From Lewinellaceae bacterium (GTDB lineage: Bacteria > Bacteroidota > Bacteroidia > Chitinophagales > Saprospiraceae), in contig JADJFA010000002.1 of NCBI GenBank assembly GCA_016708875.1, forward strand, positions 371,059 through 435,058: DNA of 64,000 bases. Direction: 5' to 3'. The position numbers were made by a program, and so were the translations under genes. The notes beneath the pieces were generated by a model, which was given only the letters and a program-made list of their open reading frames with translations, was not told the origin of the DNA and did not search any database. Below are positions 1 through 10,059 of the stretch, in pieces (position 1 is the stretch's first letter; each line of letters starts with the position of its first letter).

Positions 1-995
1 GCAATGTGATTACCAACACAGGGGATCTAAGCAATACAAATGAGCTCCAGAATTTAGCACTCAATGGAACAATCCTTGAAATTTCAAACGGAAATACTGT
101 AGACCTTGACCCCCTGCTTGGAAGCGGTGGCGATGATTGGACAAACGTGGGCGACGATATTATCAACTCCAACATTGGCAATGTCGGCATTGGCGTTCCC
201 GTTCCCGCAGCACGTCTCCATATTGCTGGCAATGGCGAGTCCATTCGTTTGCAAGGCAATCCTCCTATGATTACATTCATTCCCAGTGGTCCAATGCAGC
301 CTGGAGTGGGCTTTGCCCGCATGGCGGCCGGATTGTTATCATTAGGAACCCAAAATACTACCAGCGTTGGTTTGTTGCCGAATAACAAAGATGCCGTAAT
401 CGCCAATGGTACCAATGGGTATGTGGGTATTGGAGCAGCAAACGCAACCGATGCAAGTCTTCGCGTTTTGCAAAAAGAAGGCGGTATTCTCTTGCATAAT
501 GAGGCCAACGGCAATTTTTGGGAATTCTCGGCCAATCCTGCAAATGGTAGTCTCCAACTTTTCAACAGCACCCTCGGTGGTGGAGTTCCAGCGGGCACTT
601 TTACGCAAGCAGGGGTTTATGTGCCTTCTGATCGAAGATTGAAAACAGATATTGAGGCGATTTCAACGGGCATATTGACCAAGATGATGCAGCTAAAGCC
701 GGTTAGTTATCGGTACAAGGCAGAAGCGAGCGATGCCAAACATACGCTTGGATTTTTGGCGCAAGATGTACAAACCTTGTTTCCGGAGCTGGTTGGGCAA
801 AGCACCGACCGCAACGGAAAAGATGGTTATTTGTCCATTAATTACGGTGGATTTGGTGTGTTGGCGGTGAAAGCCATCCAGGAACAACAAACCGAAATTG
901 AAGGGTTAAAAAAAGAGAATGCTGAGTTACGCAGCAAAACTGAATCTCTGGAAGCGCGGTTGTTGCGCCTGGAGAAGTTAGTTGGAGAGAAGTAA
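1..995 (+). CDS. tail fiber domain protein with C-terminal S74 intramolecular chaperone, 5' partial
   Basis: The reading frame is open to the left edge, so the start lies outside the window. The visible 330 residues begin with low-complexity beta-rich sequence (repeated L..NGTILEISNGN-type motifs), followed from about residue 208 by SDRRLKTDI, the signature opening of the peptidase S74 / endosialidase chaperone domain, and the family's GFLAQDVQ and GYLSINYGG segments. The last ~40 residues form a heptad coiled coil. In this family the chaperone trimerises a beta-helical fibre and often cleaves itself off. In Bacteroidota such proteins are usually large secreted surface proteins rather than phage tails; no other phage genes are present here. 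Product type is well supported; the role is inferred. Confidence 0.8.
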   Translation, partial: NVITNTGDLSNTNELQNLALNGTILEISNGNTVDLDPLLGSGGDDWTNVGDDIINSNIGNVGIGVPVPAARLHIAGNGESIRLQGNPPMITFIPSGPMQPGVGFARMAAGLLSLGTQNTTSVGLLPNNKDAVIANGTNGYVGIGAANATDASLRVLQKEGGILLHNEANGNFWEFSANPANGSLQLFNSTLGGGVPAGTFTQAGVYVPSDRRLKTDIEAISTGILTKMMQLKPVSYRYKAEASDAKHTLGFLAQDVQTLFPELVGQSTDRNGKDGYLSINYGGFGVLAVKAIQEQQTEIEGLKKENAELRSKTESLEARLLRLEKLVGEK

Positions 996-1014
996 GTAAG
1001 CGCCCGTATAAGTT

Positions 1015-1097
1015 TATTTCACACAACGCCACAACGACACAACGCTTTAATCTTTTGATTACCAAAACGTTGTGTCGTTGTGGCGTTGTGTGAAATA
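1015..1097. repeat. 30-bp perfect inverted repeat between convergent genes
   Basis: The arms 1015-1044 and 1068-1097 are perfect reverse complements, with a 23-nt loop. The arm is made of the word ACAACG/ACACAACG repeated. It lies between two convergent genes, so it could end transcription from both sides, although there is no long T-run. It is the first of a series of structurally alike hairpins in this window. Confidence 0.85.
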
Positions 1098-1141
1098 ATA
1101 TTGTATGCGCAATTAACTTACTTATTCTCCACTCCTCAAAT

Positions 1142-2164
1142 TTACCACAATCCCATTCCCAAAAGGGTCTTCAAACATTTTTTTCGGATAACCAGCGCTT
1201 CTTGTTCCTGGGCATTCAGGCATTTTGGCTGCTCCATTATAATCTGCTCCAGTTCTGCCAAAATCTTTTCCTGTGGCTGCCAGTATCGCTGGGTTTTCCC
1301 AAAAATATCCTCTAAAATTTGCTCTTTCAGCCCCTCCAATTCAGGAGCAAAAAGCGACCCCGATTTCATGGCTCGGTCAATTTGCAGGAGTAAATTAAGA
1401 TGATATCCCAATCCAAGTTGGCTTGCGGACGCAGCATCAGGAAGTGGAAATTTCCATACAGGATAAATTGATTCAATACTATCGGTTTGAAATACAGCCA
1501 GGCAGGTTTGGAGGAAAGCATCGTCTTGCAAGCCTTTAGTTATCAACGATTTCTGATGCCAAACACGAAAATCCGCAACGAGCATAGGCCCTTCTTCCGC
1601 TCCGACTTTTTGAAATAAATAACCTGGAAATGCTTCATTCAACCAATTGAATTCTGGTTGAAACCCACTTTCAGGGCGGCGGGAAAGCAGATACAAAAAG
1701 GTATCCCGCAGGGCCACTGTTGCTCGCCACATCTCAGCAAATTGGGCTTCTGTTTCCAGTGTCGAAAAATTTTGTACCACCGAATTTCGACGGGCGGCTA
1801 ACGCTTTCCCAAAGTAGCAGGCCAGGCGCTTCTCCAACAACCAATCTTCCTTATCATTTGCTGGTCTCAAAGCCCAGGCGAGCACCCAACCTGCCTGATG
1901 CTCACCGGTTTGTACTTTTATCCAAGGTGTTTGAAAAACCTCAGATCCTACTGCGATTTGGGTTTCAGACGGTCCCAGCTCCCCGAGATCAGTGAGGGTC
2001 TGGCCTTTTCGCAGCGATAATAATTCCGGGCTTTTTTCACTTGGTTCACTGCGCAGGGAAGCTTGATCTACATAGACAAATAATTGATTTTCAGGTGTTT
2101 GTTTGTTATTGCAGGAGAAAAGCAAAAACAGAAGGGGTAAAATTTTCCAATCGAAATGCTGCAT
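1142..2164 (-). CDS. lipoprotein with SH3-like domain
   Basis: A 340-residue protein. The ATG at 2164 is preferred to an upstream TTG because it puts a short lipoprotein signal at the N-terminus (hydrophobic KILPLLFLLF, then S-C as the lipidated Cys). Residues ~30-95 fit a bacterial SH3-like fold (RSEP..SPELLSLRKGQ, ending with W-x-K-V..GWVLAW). The C-terminal 240 residues are helix-rich with no family I recognise. It probably sits in the envelope as a lipoprotein. It is divergent from the lamin-tail gene with only 41 bp between starts, and a TAGTTTTG -10-like box lies just upstream on its strand (2182-2189). Function unknown. Confidence 0.7.
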   Translation of the reverse strand: MQHFDWKILPLLFLLFSCNNKQTPENQLFVYVDQASLRSEPSEKSPELLSLRKGQTLTDLGELGPSETQIAVGSEVFQTPWIKVQTGEHQAGWVLAWALRPANDKEDWLLEKRLACYFGKALAARRNSVVQNFSTLETEAQFAEMWRATVALRDTFLYLLSRRPESGFQPEFNWLNEAFPGYLFQKVGAEEGPMLVADFRVWHQKSLITKGLQDDAFLQTCLAVFQTDSIESIYPVWKFPLPDAASASQLGLGYHLNLLLQIDRAMKSGSLFAPELEGLKEQILEDIFGKTQRYWQPQEKILAELEQIIMEQPKCLNAQEQEALVIRKKCLKTLLGMGLW

Positions 2165-2181
2165 ACGAAGTAAGTTTACGC

Positions 2182-2189
2182 ACAAAACT
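2182..2189 (-). promoter_or_regulatory. possible Bacteroidota -7 box (TAGTTTTG)
   Basis: On the minus strand the sequence reads TAGTTTTG, matching the TAnnTTTG -7 motif of Bacteroidota sigma-ABfr promoters, 18 nt upstream of the lipoprotein ATG. I see no clear TTTG -33 partner. Confidence 0.3.
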
Positions 2190-2205
2190 ACGGTAGCATT
2201 CTCGC

Positions 2206-4830
2206 ATGAAACTTTCCCTCTTTTCCCCCATCATTGCCCTCCTCCTTTTTTCGGCTCAAATGCTGCATTCCCAAATATTTGATGACTTTTCTGACAAGAA
2301 TTTAGACCAAAACCCAAGTTGGGTCGGCGACACGGCCATTTTCAAAATTAGCAATGCTGGCGAACTCCAGCTTAATGCCATGGCAGCGGGCCAATCAGCG
2401 ATTTTTGTAGCAGGCAATATGCCCGACAGCACTCTTTGGGATTTTGATGTGCGTCTGGATTTTGCCCCGTCTACCCAAAACCTTGTGCGGATATACCTTC
2501 AAATTGACCAGACCGACCTCGCTGCCGCTAACGGATATTACCTCGAAATGGGCGAAACAGGTGCACTGGATGCCATTCGTTTTTTCAAGCAGGATGGGGC
2601 GACAAAATTGCTTTTGGCGACTGGGCAGCCTGGACTTGCAGGCACTTCCCCCAATCTCCATATCCGCGTAAAACGAACAGCATCAGGCAATTGGACGGTG
2701 GAAGCCGCCACCGTCAGTGCTGCTTTACAACCACAGTTCTCATTGCAAGAGGCTACCTGGCCTGGTGGAACGAATCGCTTTTTTGGGTTTCAGTGCGTTT
2801 ACACCATGTCAAATGCGACCAAGTTTTACTTCGACAACATCAACATCCGTCCTGACTTGCCAGATACGCAGCCACCTGAATTGGTTTCAGCACAAGGCGA
2901 TGATGTGACGCAAGTATCCGCCGTATTTGACGAGGATTTAGACATCGTTTCTGCCGAAAATCCAGCGAATTATTCAATAAACAATGGCATCGGCCAACCC
3001 CTTTCAGCCTTGCTTTCTGGTGATATGAGGACCGTGGTTTTGACCCTTCCAAACCAGCTTTCTACGGGGAATTACACCCTTCAAACTTCTGGCATTAAGG
3101 ATATTTTGGGAAATGAAAGCGCGGTTCAAACTGCTGATTTTCAATTTATTAAAGTAGAGGTAGCGGAAGAATTTGATATCCTTATCAACGAAATTATGGC
3201 CGACCCGACCCCCTCTCGCGGTCTTCCTGAAGTGGAGTGGGTCGAAATTTTCAATCGTTCTAACAAAGTTTTTGATCTCGCTAATTTCCGCTTTTCCGAC
3301 GGCAGTAGCGGCGCGCTTCCACTCCCTGTTTACGCCCTCCAGCCGGGCACCTATGTGGTGCTGGTAGCAAATACCAATGTAAATACGCTTCAAAGCGCGG
3401 CCCTCTACAACAACGTGTTAGGCTTCGGAATAAGCAGTGCTGCACTCAACAACGATGGCGACGTGCTTACACTCAGCGATGCATCGGGCAAAATCATTGA
3501 CCGGGTGTCCTATGGCGGAGGCTGCAATGCTTCCTCCGCTGATTATGAAGGCGTTTCGCGCGAACGCATCAACCCCTCCCTTCCATGCCTTGGCCTGGAA
3601 AATTGGCAACCCAGCCCGGCCCAGATAGGCGCAACGATGGGCTTTAAAAACGCGTCATACTCCACCGAACCTGACTTGACTGCTCCCAACCTCTTCTTTG
3701 CATACCCGGAATCGCCGAGCTCTATTCTGTTGACTTTTAGCAAGGGTCTGGACGCTTCAACCGTACAAAATCCGGCAACATACCAGTTTTCACCCTCACG
3801 TAGCGTTGCCTCTGCACAGCAGCTCCCCGATGATCGTGCGCGGGTTCGCTTAATCCTCAACGAGCCTTTAGAACCAACGATCATTTATACCATTACGCTT
3901 GGAGATGATCTGGCTGATTGCAGTGGAAACTTGGCATCAAATACGGACACTGCCTACGTAGGATTGCCAGAAAAGCCTGATTACCAGGATATTGTATTGA
4001 ATGAAATCCTTTTCAACCCTGAATCTGGGGGTGCGCGATACCTTGAGTATTACAATCGCAGCCAAAAAGTATTTGATTGGTCGGAGTTCTTTTTAGCAGA
4101 CACCTCCACGACGGTGGCCATTTTCCAAAAGCGACTCTTCTTGCCAGGTATTTACCATGTGCTCAGCAGTGACCCCGCGGATATTCGAAGCCGACACCAA
4201 AATATTTTTACAGGGCGAGTGCTTTGCCAAAGTCTGCCATCCCTTGATGACAACAGTGACCTCATTACGCTTTATTGGGCAGGAGGCGGCCAAAGCATTA
4301 CCATTGATTCCTTTTTTTATCGGCGTGGAATGCACAATGCGCTGCTATCCACTTCCGAACAGGAGGGCGTGGCACTTGAACGGATTCGCATTGACGAACC
4401 TACGCAGTCAGCCTCTAACTGGACCTCCGCTTCGCCGCTCGTTACTGGCGCTGCAGGCACCCCTACCCTGCCCAATTCACAAGCGCTTATGGCCTCCAAT
4501 CCCGCTGAGGATTTGATAAGCATCCCAATCGCCCGGCTTTCGCCTGATGGAGATAGTTTCGAAGATTTTCTGGAAATTTTTTACAAACTGCCAAAGGAGG
4601 GCTATGCCGCTAGTTTGACCATTTTTGATTCAGATGGGAATTTGATTAAAAACCTTGTCAGGCAAAACCTCATCGGTACAGAAGGCGTGATTCGCTGGGA
4701 TGGCGACACAGATGCTGGTGAGGGCGTCAAGGCTCGACCTGGTATCCACCTGCTATATTTCGAGATTTTCAGTCCGGATGGTGATATGAGGCGGGTGAAA
4801 AAAGCGGTGGTAGTTTTGGGAAGATTTTGA
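2206..4830 (+). CDS. secreted lamin-tail-domain protein with Ig-like modules
   Basis: An 874-residue protein with a Sec signal peptide (residues 1-22, cut near LHS-Q). In order: an N-terminal beta-sandwich (~23-215); an Ig-like module (~222-315, PPELVSAQ..VSAVFDEDLD); a lamin-tail domain (~322-460, ILINEIMADPTP..EWVEIFNRS); a second Ig-like module (~490-590); a second lamin-tail domain (~595-760, DIVLNEILFNP..YLEYYNRS); and a FlgD-like Ig domain at the C-terminus (~780-874, LSPDGDSFEDFLEI). Lamin-tail proteins of Bacteroidota are secreted, often with nucleases or as adhesins; no catalytic domain is visible here. The end is FlgD-like rather than a canonical T9SS tail, so the secretion route is uncertain. 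Its stop is 1 bp from the stop of the convergent DUF937 gene. Confidence 0.8.
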   Translation: MKLSLFSPIIALLLFSAQMLHSQIFDDFSDKNLDQNPSWVGDTAIFKISNAGELQLNAMAAGQSAIFVAGNMPDSTLWDFDVRLDFAPSTQNLVRIYLQIDQTDLAAANGYYLEMGETGALDAIRFFKQDGATKLLLATGQPGLAGTSPNLHIRVKRTASGNWTVEAATVSAALQPQFSLQEATWPGGTNRFFGFQCVYTMSNATKFYFDNINIRPDLPDTQPPELVSAQGDDVTQVSAVFDEDLDIVSAENPANYSINNGIGQPLSALLSGDMRTVVLTLPNQLSTGNYTLQTSGIKDILGNESAVQTADFQFIKVEVAEEFDILINEIMADPTPSRGLPEVEWVEIFNRSNKVFDLANFRFSDGSSGALPLPVYALQPGTYVVLVANTNVNTLQSAALYNNVLGFGISSAALNNDGDVLTLSDASGKIIDRVSYGGGCNASSADYEGVSRERINPSLPCLGLENWQPSPAQIGATMGFKNASYSTEPDLTAPNLFFAYPESPSSILLTFSKGLDASTVQNPATYQFSPSRSVASAQQLPDDRARVRLILNEPLEPTIIYTITLGDDLADCSGNLASNTDTAYVGLPEKPDYQDIVLNEILFNPESGGARYLEYYNRSQKVFDWSEFFLADTSTTVAIFQKRLFLPGIYHVLSSDPADIRSRHQNIFTGRVLCQSLPSLDDNSDLITLYWAGGGQSITIDSFFYRRGMHNALLSTSEQEGVALERIRIDEPTQSASNWTSASPLVTGAAGTPTLPNSQALMASNPAEDLISIPIARLSPDGDSFEDFLEIFYKLPKEGYAASLTIFDSDGNLIKNLVRQNLIGTEGVIRWDGDTDAGEGVKARPGIHLLYFEIFSPDGDMRRVKKAVVVLGRF

Positions 4831-4831
4831 A

Positions 4832-5479
4832 TCAGGTGTTCAGGAAGTAAATGATGGCGACGCCCAGGCCAAGGAGCAATAAAAGAGACCAAATCCAGCC
4901 CATGCCAACGCTTGCTTTTCCTTGATTTGTATTGCCATGCCCTGCATTTGCCATTCCCAAAAGTGACCCGACACCCGCTGGAAGCAGGCTAATAATCGTA
5001 TTTCTTTGGCTGAGTAAATACCCGACAAGTTTGGAAGCATTGAGGCCTTCGGCACTTATTTTTTTGCTGAGCAATGCCATCACAAGCGGACCAGCAAGCC
5101 CCAGAAGCGAAGATGCAGAAGATTGTTTTATGCCTGAAAACGAGGCTACTGCATTCGTAATTGCTGGAACCTTTGCTCCGAATATAACGCTTAATAAGCG
5201 ACCCGAATCGTCCTTGGGGTCATTATGCGATAAATTACCACCGCCGAGCAGACTGCCAAGATTGTCGAGAATAGCAGGGTTGAAATTGCGCAATGTGCTG
5301 AAAATGTTATCAATTGCATGTGAATCTCCACTTTTTTCGAGGAGGCCAGCAAGTATAGTTGGGGCAAGGCTGCCTATGGCTTTTGCAATGCCGGCTTCAT
5401 TTTCGCCATAAATATTGGCAGCTTCACCGAGCAGTTCAGGGCTGAGGTAATCTCTTACAGAGTCAAGGATGTTTGACAT
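4832..5479 (-). CDS. DUF937 (YidB-like) protein with C-terminal membrane anchor
   Basis: A 215-residue protein matching the DUF937 pattern: helical repeats (LLGEAANIYGENEAGIAKAI, then PTILAGLLEKSG), a Gly-rich LLGGG loop, and a C-terminal transmembrane helix (GWIWSLLLLLGLGVAIIYFL). The family has no defined function; some Bacteroidota members also carry an OmpA domain, which is absent here. Start is the ATG at 5479. It is convergent with the lamin-tail gene with almost no spacer and divergent from the peptide-binding lipoprotein gene. Confidence 0.8.
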   Translation of the reverse strand: MSNILDSVRDYLSPELLGEAANIYGENEAGIAKAIGSLAPTILAGLLEKSGDSHAIDNIFSTLRNFNPAILDNLGSLLGGGNLSHNDPKDDSGRLLSVIFGAKVPAITNAVASFSGIKQSSASSLLGLAGPLVMALLSKKISAEGLNASKLVGYLLSQRNTIISLLPAGVGSLLGMANAGHGNTNQGKASVGMGWIWSLLLLLGLGVAIIYFLNT

Positions 5480-5618
5480 GTTTGTTTTTAAAATTTGATT
5501 GAAAAAAAGGAGACGAGGGCTTAGGAACGGGGTTGGAATTTACCTCAACTCCCCCTTGAACAACGTTCTTGATAAAATGATTGCAGTTGTTATGTTTTAG
5601 TTTAAGATTCTTACCATT

Positions 5619-7256
5619 ATGCCGCGCATATTGCTTTTTCTCAGTTGGTTTGTTTTCCTTTTTTCTTGCCGCAACTCCCCTACTCCACCGGATACTCGTC
5701 GGGCCTTTCGATACAACCAGCACAATCCCATAACTTCGCTTGACCCGGCCTTTGCGCGTACGCAGAATAACATTTGGGCAGTAGATTGCTTGTTCAACGG
5801 CCTCGTCCAATTGGACGATAGCCTGAACGTAAAACCTTGTATAGCAAAGCATTGGACCATCTCACCCGATGGTTTAACCTATCGTTTTTTCTTGCGCGAC
5901 GACGTATATTTTCACGATGACCCCGCTTTTGCCAATGGGGGTAAAGGTAGGAAACTGGAAGCCGCTGATGTGGTCTACAGTTTTCAAAGACTGCTGGATG
6001 AAACTTGGCCTAAGCCTGGCTCCTGGATTTTCAAAGACCGGGTGGCTACAGATTCAGCATTTGTGGCAGAAAGCGATTCTGTATTTATGCTGCGTCTCCG
6101 CACCCCCTTTCAACCCATGTTGCAAATCCTGACCATGCAATACGCCAGTATTGTGCCGCATGAGGTCTGTGAATTTTGGGGGCGAGATTTCCGTAGAAAC
6201 CCCGTAGGTACCGGCCCGTTTCGCTTCAAAATATGGGCAGAAAACCAAGCATTGGTATTGGTTAAGAATGATCATTATTTCGAACGAGACAGTACAGGCA
6301 CGCGTCTGCCCTACCTTGACGCGGTAAAAACCACCTTTATTAGTGATCGAAAAACAGCCTTTCTGGAATTCAAAAAAGGCAATCTGGACTATTTCTTTGG
6401 GCTTGAAAGTGCTTATATCAACGAACTTCTCACCCAAGAAGGCGAACTACAGCCAGCGCTTTCCGAGCAGTTTTATTTTTTGAAAAACCCGTATTTGAAT
6501 ACGGAATATTTGGGGGTTCGGATGGAAAGTGATAGCCTGACTTCAAGTCAGACTATCACTAATCCCCTGCAAATCAAAAAGATACGCCAGGCACTGAACC
6601 ATGGTTTTGACCGCGCCCAAATGCTGCGCACCCTGCGTAACAACGTGGGCCGAGCAGCTACTTCGGGCTTTGCGCCGCGTGGGCTTCCGTCATTTGACGA
6701 CGCGGAAGTGCCGGGCTATGGCTATGACCCGGTGTTGGCCGCCAAACTACTTACGGAGGCAGGCTTCCCACAAGGAAAAAATCTGCCCAACATTACCCTG
6801 CTTTGCAACAATGACTACCTGGATCTCTGCACATTCATCGCTCGCCAGTGGGAAGATTTGGGAATAAAAGTCAATATCGAAATGACTGAAACTGCGCTTT
6901 TGAGAGAGCGCATGCGGAAGGGACAAGCACCTTTTTTTCGTGCTTCCTGGATTGCCGATTACCCCGACGCAGAAAGTTTCCTGACATGTTTTTATTCCAA
7001 AAATGGCTCCCCGCCGAACTACACCGGGTTTAAAAATGCGGCATTCGACCGGCTCTACGAAGCATCCCTTCGCGAAACAGACACGGAGCGCCGCTATGCC
7101 TTTTACCGGGACATGGAAAAGATATTGGTCGAAGAAAGCCCTGTCATTTTTCTTTTTTATGATGAAACAGCGCAGTTCGCTCATCGTCGGGTGAGTGGGC
7201 TTTCCCGCAACGCAATCAACCTTTTATCGCTGAAAAAGGTTCGTATCAGCCATTGA
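5619..7256 (+). CDS. ABC transporter substrate-binding lipoprotein, family 5 (peptide)
   Basis: A 545-residue protein of the SBP_bac_5 (OppA/DppA) family. It has a lipoprotein signal (ILLFLSWFVFLFSC), the N-terminal 'sum of all attempts' region (NPITSLDPAFARTQNN, then KPCIAKHWTISPDGLTYRFFLRDDVYFHD), GTGPFRF near residue 196, and the C-terminal pattern LNHGFDRAQML. Homologues bind oligopeptides, nickel or sugars in the periplasm and hand them to a permease/ATPase pair. No permease genes are adjacent, so the partner is elsewhere or it acts as an orphan. Peptide is the most likely ligand class but is not shown by the sequence. Confidence 0.85.
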   Translation: MPRILLFLSWFVFLFSCRNSPTPPDTRRAFRYNQHNPITSLDPAFARTQNNIWAVDCLFNGLVQLDDSLNVKPCIAKHWTISPDGLTYRFFLRDDVYFHDDPAFANGGKGRKLEAADVVYSFQRLLDETWPKPGSWIFKDRVATDSAFVAESDSVFMLRLRTPFQPMLQILTMQYASIVPHEVCEFWGRDFRRNPVGTGPFRFKIWAENQALVLVKNDHYFERDSTGTRLPYLDAVKTTFISDRKTAFLEFKKGNLDYFFGLESAYINELLTQEGELQPALSEQFYFLKNPYLNTEYLGVRMESDSLTSSQTITNPLQIKKIRQALNHGFDRAQMLRTLRNNVGRAATSGFAPRGLPSFDDAEVPGYGYDPVLAAKLLTEAGFPQGKNLPNITLLCNNDYLDLCTFIARQWEDLGIKVNIEMTETALLRERMRKGQAPFFRASWIADYPDAESFLTCFYSKNGSPPNYTGFKNAAFDRLYEASLRETDTERRYAFYRDMEKILVEESPVIFLFYDETAQFAHRRVSGLSRNAINLLSLKKVRISH

Positions 7257-7455
7257 CTCGATTTCATTTATCCTTTCCCTTTGCCCCCTCCTCCTTGTTT
7301 GAGTGCCTTTTATCTAATATTGGAAAACAAGGCAGGTAAGCTCGTTGTCTTTGTGTCCGGAATAAAATCTGAATGCCCTTTTTATTTGGTACGCACGGAA
7401 AGGCAAGCAGATTCAAATCAACCAATCACCAGATAAACTACTCAATAACAGCAGT

Positions 7456-9243
7456 ATGAATCAGTTTTTCAAATTCCTTTTCGCATCTTGCCTGGGCACA
7501 GCCCTTGCACTTGGCTTACTTCTTTTTATCGGCATTGGTTGGATAGCGAGTATGGCAGGGAGCGCCTCGAAAAAAGAAAAAGTAAATATCAGTGCCAATA
7601 CGGTACTCGAGCTTGACTTCAAAAAAAGCATCCCGGAGAAAACCAATAACCTCCCAATGGATCCTTTTGACTTTAATCAAAAAGATGTGCTTGGGCTTTC
7701 TGATATCGTGAGTACCATTCAGCGCGCTAAAGAGGATCCTGATATCAAGGGAATTTACCTCAATGCACCTATTGTTATGATTGGCAAGGCCAGCTCAGCG
7801 ACCCTGCGCAACGCTTTGGCAGATTTCCGCTCCTCAGGAAAGTTCATTGTTTCCTACGCAACATATTACACCCAAGGGGCCTACTACCTCGCTTCGGTAG
7901 CCGACAGCGTTATGATGAGCCCACAAGGCGTGGTGGATTTTAGAGGCTATTCAAGCACCATCACCTACTACAAGGGTTTGTTGGACAAGCTGGATGTGCA
8001 AATGCGCATATTTTATTGCGGCAAATACAAAAGCGCCACAGAACCATTTCGCGCGGATAAAATGAGTGAAGAGAATCGGCTCCAAATCCGTGAATATATC
8101 ACCCCGCTCTACGATATCTTTATCAAAGACGTCGCTCAGAGCCGCAATATCGCAGAGACGGAGCTTCGCCAAATAGCCGAGCGATACGATGGTTTCAGTG
8201 CAGAAAAAGCCCGGCAATCCCGCTTGATTGACCGGTTTGCTTACGAAGACGAGGTGTTTTCCATGATCAAAACCCGCATTGGGCTGTCCGAAAAGGAAAA
8301 ACTAAACCGCGTTAGTCTGGAAGATTATTTTGAAGCGCGGGGCAAAAAGACCAATTTTTCGGTGAAGGACAAAATCGCCGTGGTGTACGCCGAAGGCGAG
8401 ATCCATGATGGCGAAGAAGGCGATCCCGGAACCATACTTGATGGGAAATACATTAAAATGCTGCGCAAGATTCGCAAAGACCCGAGCATAAAAGCCATTG
8501 TGTTGCGCGTCAATTCGCCCGGCGGCAGTTCACTCGCCAGCGATAATATTCTTCGCGAACTTGATCTTTGTAGACAAGCCGGCAAGCCCGTGGTTGTCAG
8601 CATGGGCGACGTGGCGGCCTCCGGTGGATACTATATCGCTTGCCATGCCGACAGCATTTTTGCCGAACCTGCGACTATAACTGGTTCTATCGGCGTTTTT
8701 GGTATGATCCCGATTTTGGAAAAAACCATGCGCAACAAACTAGGTATCACCTTCGACACAGTACGCACACAGAAATTCTCGGCGTTTGGCAGCGCAGTGT
8801 ATGACTTTTCGCCCGAGGAGAGCCAGTTAATCCAAAATAGGGTGGATTGGATCTATCAGGATTTTATTGGGAAAGTCGCCGTCGGGCGCAAGCGCAGCAC
8901 GGAGCAAATAAATGAAATTGCACAAGGCCGTGTATGGTCAGCCGCAAAAGCGAAGGAAATCGGCCTTGTGGACGATCTTGGTGGACTTGACCGTGCCCTT
9001 GCTGCCGCAGCTAAACTTGCAAACCTTGAAAAATACCGCACTACAGAATACCCACAGACTAAGACAGGTCTCGAGCAGTTCCTTGATCAAATCATGGACA
9101 AAAAAGAGCGCGACGACAGCGTAAAGGCTTGGGCTATTCGTCAAGAATTGGGCGATTTTTATCCGATTTATAAAACCGTGCAAGGTTTCCGGCAGAACAA
9201 CGGGATTTTATTTAGGATGCCTTATGAATTGAGTGTCAATTGA
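7456..9243 (+). CDS. sppA: signal peptide peptidase SppA, 67K type
   Basis: A 595-residue protein, the full two-domain length of the long SppA form. An N-terminal transmembrane helix (~8-32) anchors it in the inner membrane with the protease facing the periplasm. The catalytic Lys is in GKYKSATEPFR (~residue 193-203) in the N-terminal domain; the Ser nucleophile is in DVAASGGYYIA (~residue 385-395) in the C-terminal domain, as expected for the Ser-Lys dyad. It degrades cleaved signal peptides and possibly other membrane peptides. Monocistronic; about 200 bp of upstream spacer. Family call is firm. Confidence 0.95.
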   Translation: MNQFFKFLFASCLGTALALGLLLFIGIGWIASMAGSASKKEKVNISANTVLELDFKKSIPEKTNNLPMDPFDFNQKDVLGLSDIVSTIQRAKEDPDIKGIYLNAPIVMIGKASSATLRNALADFRSSGKFIVSYATYYTQGAYYLASVADSVMMSPQGVVDFRGYSSTITYYKGLLDKLDVQMRIFYCGKYKSATEPFRADKMSEENRLQIREYITPLYDIFIKDVAQSRNIAETELRQIAERYDGFSAEKARQSRLIDRFAYEDEVFSMIKTRIGLSEKEKLNRVSLEDYFEARGKKTNFSVKDKIAVVYAEGEIHDGEEGDPGTILDGKYIKMLRKIRKDPSIKAIVLRVNSPGGSSLASDNILRELDLCRQAGKPVVVSMGDVAASGGYYIACHADSIFAEPATITGSIGVFGMIPILEKTMRNKLGITFDTVRTQKFSAFGSAVYDFSPEESQLIQNRVDWIYQDFIGKVAVGRKRSTEQINEIAQGRVWSAAKAKEIGLVDDLGGLDRALAAAAKLANLEKYRTTEYPQTKTGLEQFLDQIMDKKERDDSVKAWAIRQELGDFYPIYKTVQGFRQNNGILFRMPYELSVN

Positions 9244-9294
9244 TTGAACGCACTTATTTCACGGCGAATGCGCTGTTTACCGACCTAAAAACAT

Positions 9295-9948
9295 TCACCT
9301 TTCTCCAAAAATCAAACTCCCGATCCTCAACATGGTGCTGCCTTCTTCAAGGGCAATGCGCCAATCGCCCGACATGCCCATGGATATTTCATGGAAATGA
9401 GTACTCTTTGGGAAAAACTTTGCTTTAAGGTGGTCAAAAACGGTTTTCAAGGCGCGAAACTCTTTGCGCACTTGTTCTGTATCTTCTGTGAAAGAAGCCA
9501 TCCCCATAACACCGCATATACGCACGTGTTGAAGCACTGCAAACTCGGGGCTTTGCAATATCTCAATGGCTTCTTGCTCGCTGAGGCCAAACTTGGTTTC
9601 CTCCTGTGCAATGTGAAATTGTAAAAGGCAGTTAATAACGCGATTGTTTTTAAGTGCTTGTTTATCAATTTCCTGGAGCAACCTTAGGCTATCCACCGAA
9701 TGAATAAGCGCGACAAAAGGCGCGATGGATTTCACTTTATTTGTCTGCAAATGGCCAATGAGATGCCACTCAATGTCGGCGGGCAGCGCGGCCTGTTTTT
9801 CGAGCATCTCCTGTGGGCGGTTTTCGCCGAAGATGCGCTGTCCTGCTTTTTGGTAGATTTCCAAAATGCGAGCGACTGGCTGGGTTTTGGAAACCACTAC
9901 AAGCCGGGCGTTTTGGGAAGCGATTTCAGATAAAAGTTCATGCAACAT
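9295..9948 (-). CDS. YggS/PROSC family PLP homeostasis protein
   Basis: A 217-residue protein from the ATG at 9948 (a GTG at 9963 would add five residues). The PLP-binding Lys lies in LVVVSKTQP near the N-terminus, followed by the family motifs RIFGENRPQEM, WHLIGHLQTNKVKSI, the HSVDS element and, at the C-terminus, MGMSGDW and the S/T-x-x-R-I/V-G-S segment (STMLRIGSLIFG). Members are fold-type III, monomeric, cytosolic PLP-binding proteins with no enzyme activity that buffer the PLP pool. It is divergent from the giant adhesin gene. Confidence 0.93.
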   Translation of the reverse strand: MLHELLSEIASQNARLVVVSKTQPVARILEIYQKAGQRIFGENRPQEMLEKQAALPADIEWHLIGHLQTNKVKSIAPFVALIHSVDSLRLLQEIDKQALKNNRVINCLLQFHIAQEETKFGLSEQEAIEILQSPEFAVLQHVRICGVMGMASFTEDTEQVRKEFRALKTVFDHLKAKFFPKSTHFHEISMGMSGDWRIALEEGSTMLRIGSLIFGER

Positions 9949-10059
9949 GGGTGCAAATTTCACATACGGGCTATGCTTTTGCGCTACCTTGTGGCGTTTT
10001 TCATAAAACTTATGTTATTCGGGGTTTTATCCAAATACAATACTCTCATTTTCAAGACT

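Noticed and set aside
1..995. Prophage tail fibre region
   Set aside because: The S74 chaperone domain is widespread in Bacteroidota surface proteins and no other phage gene is present in the window.
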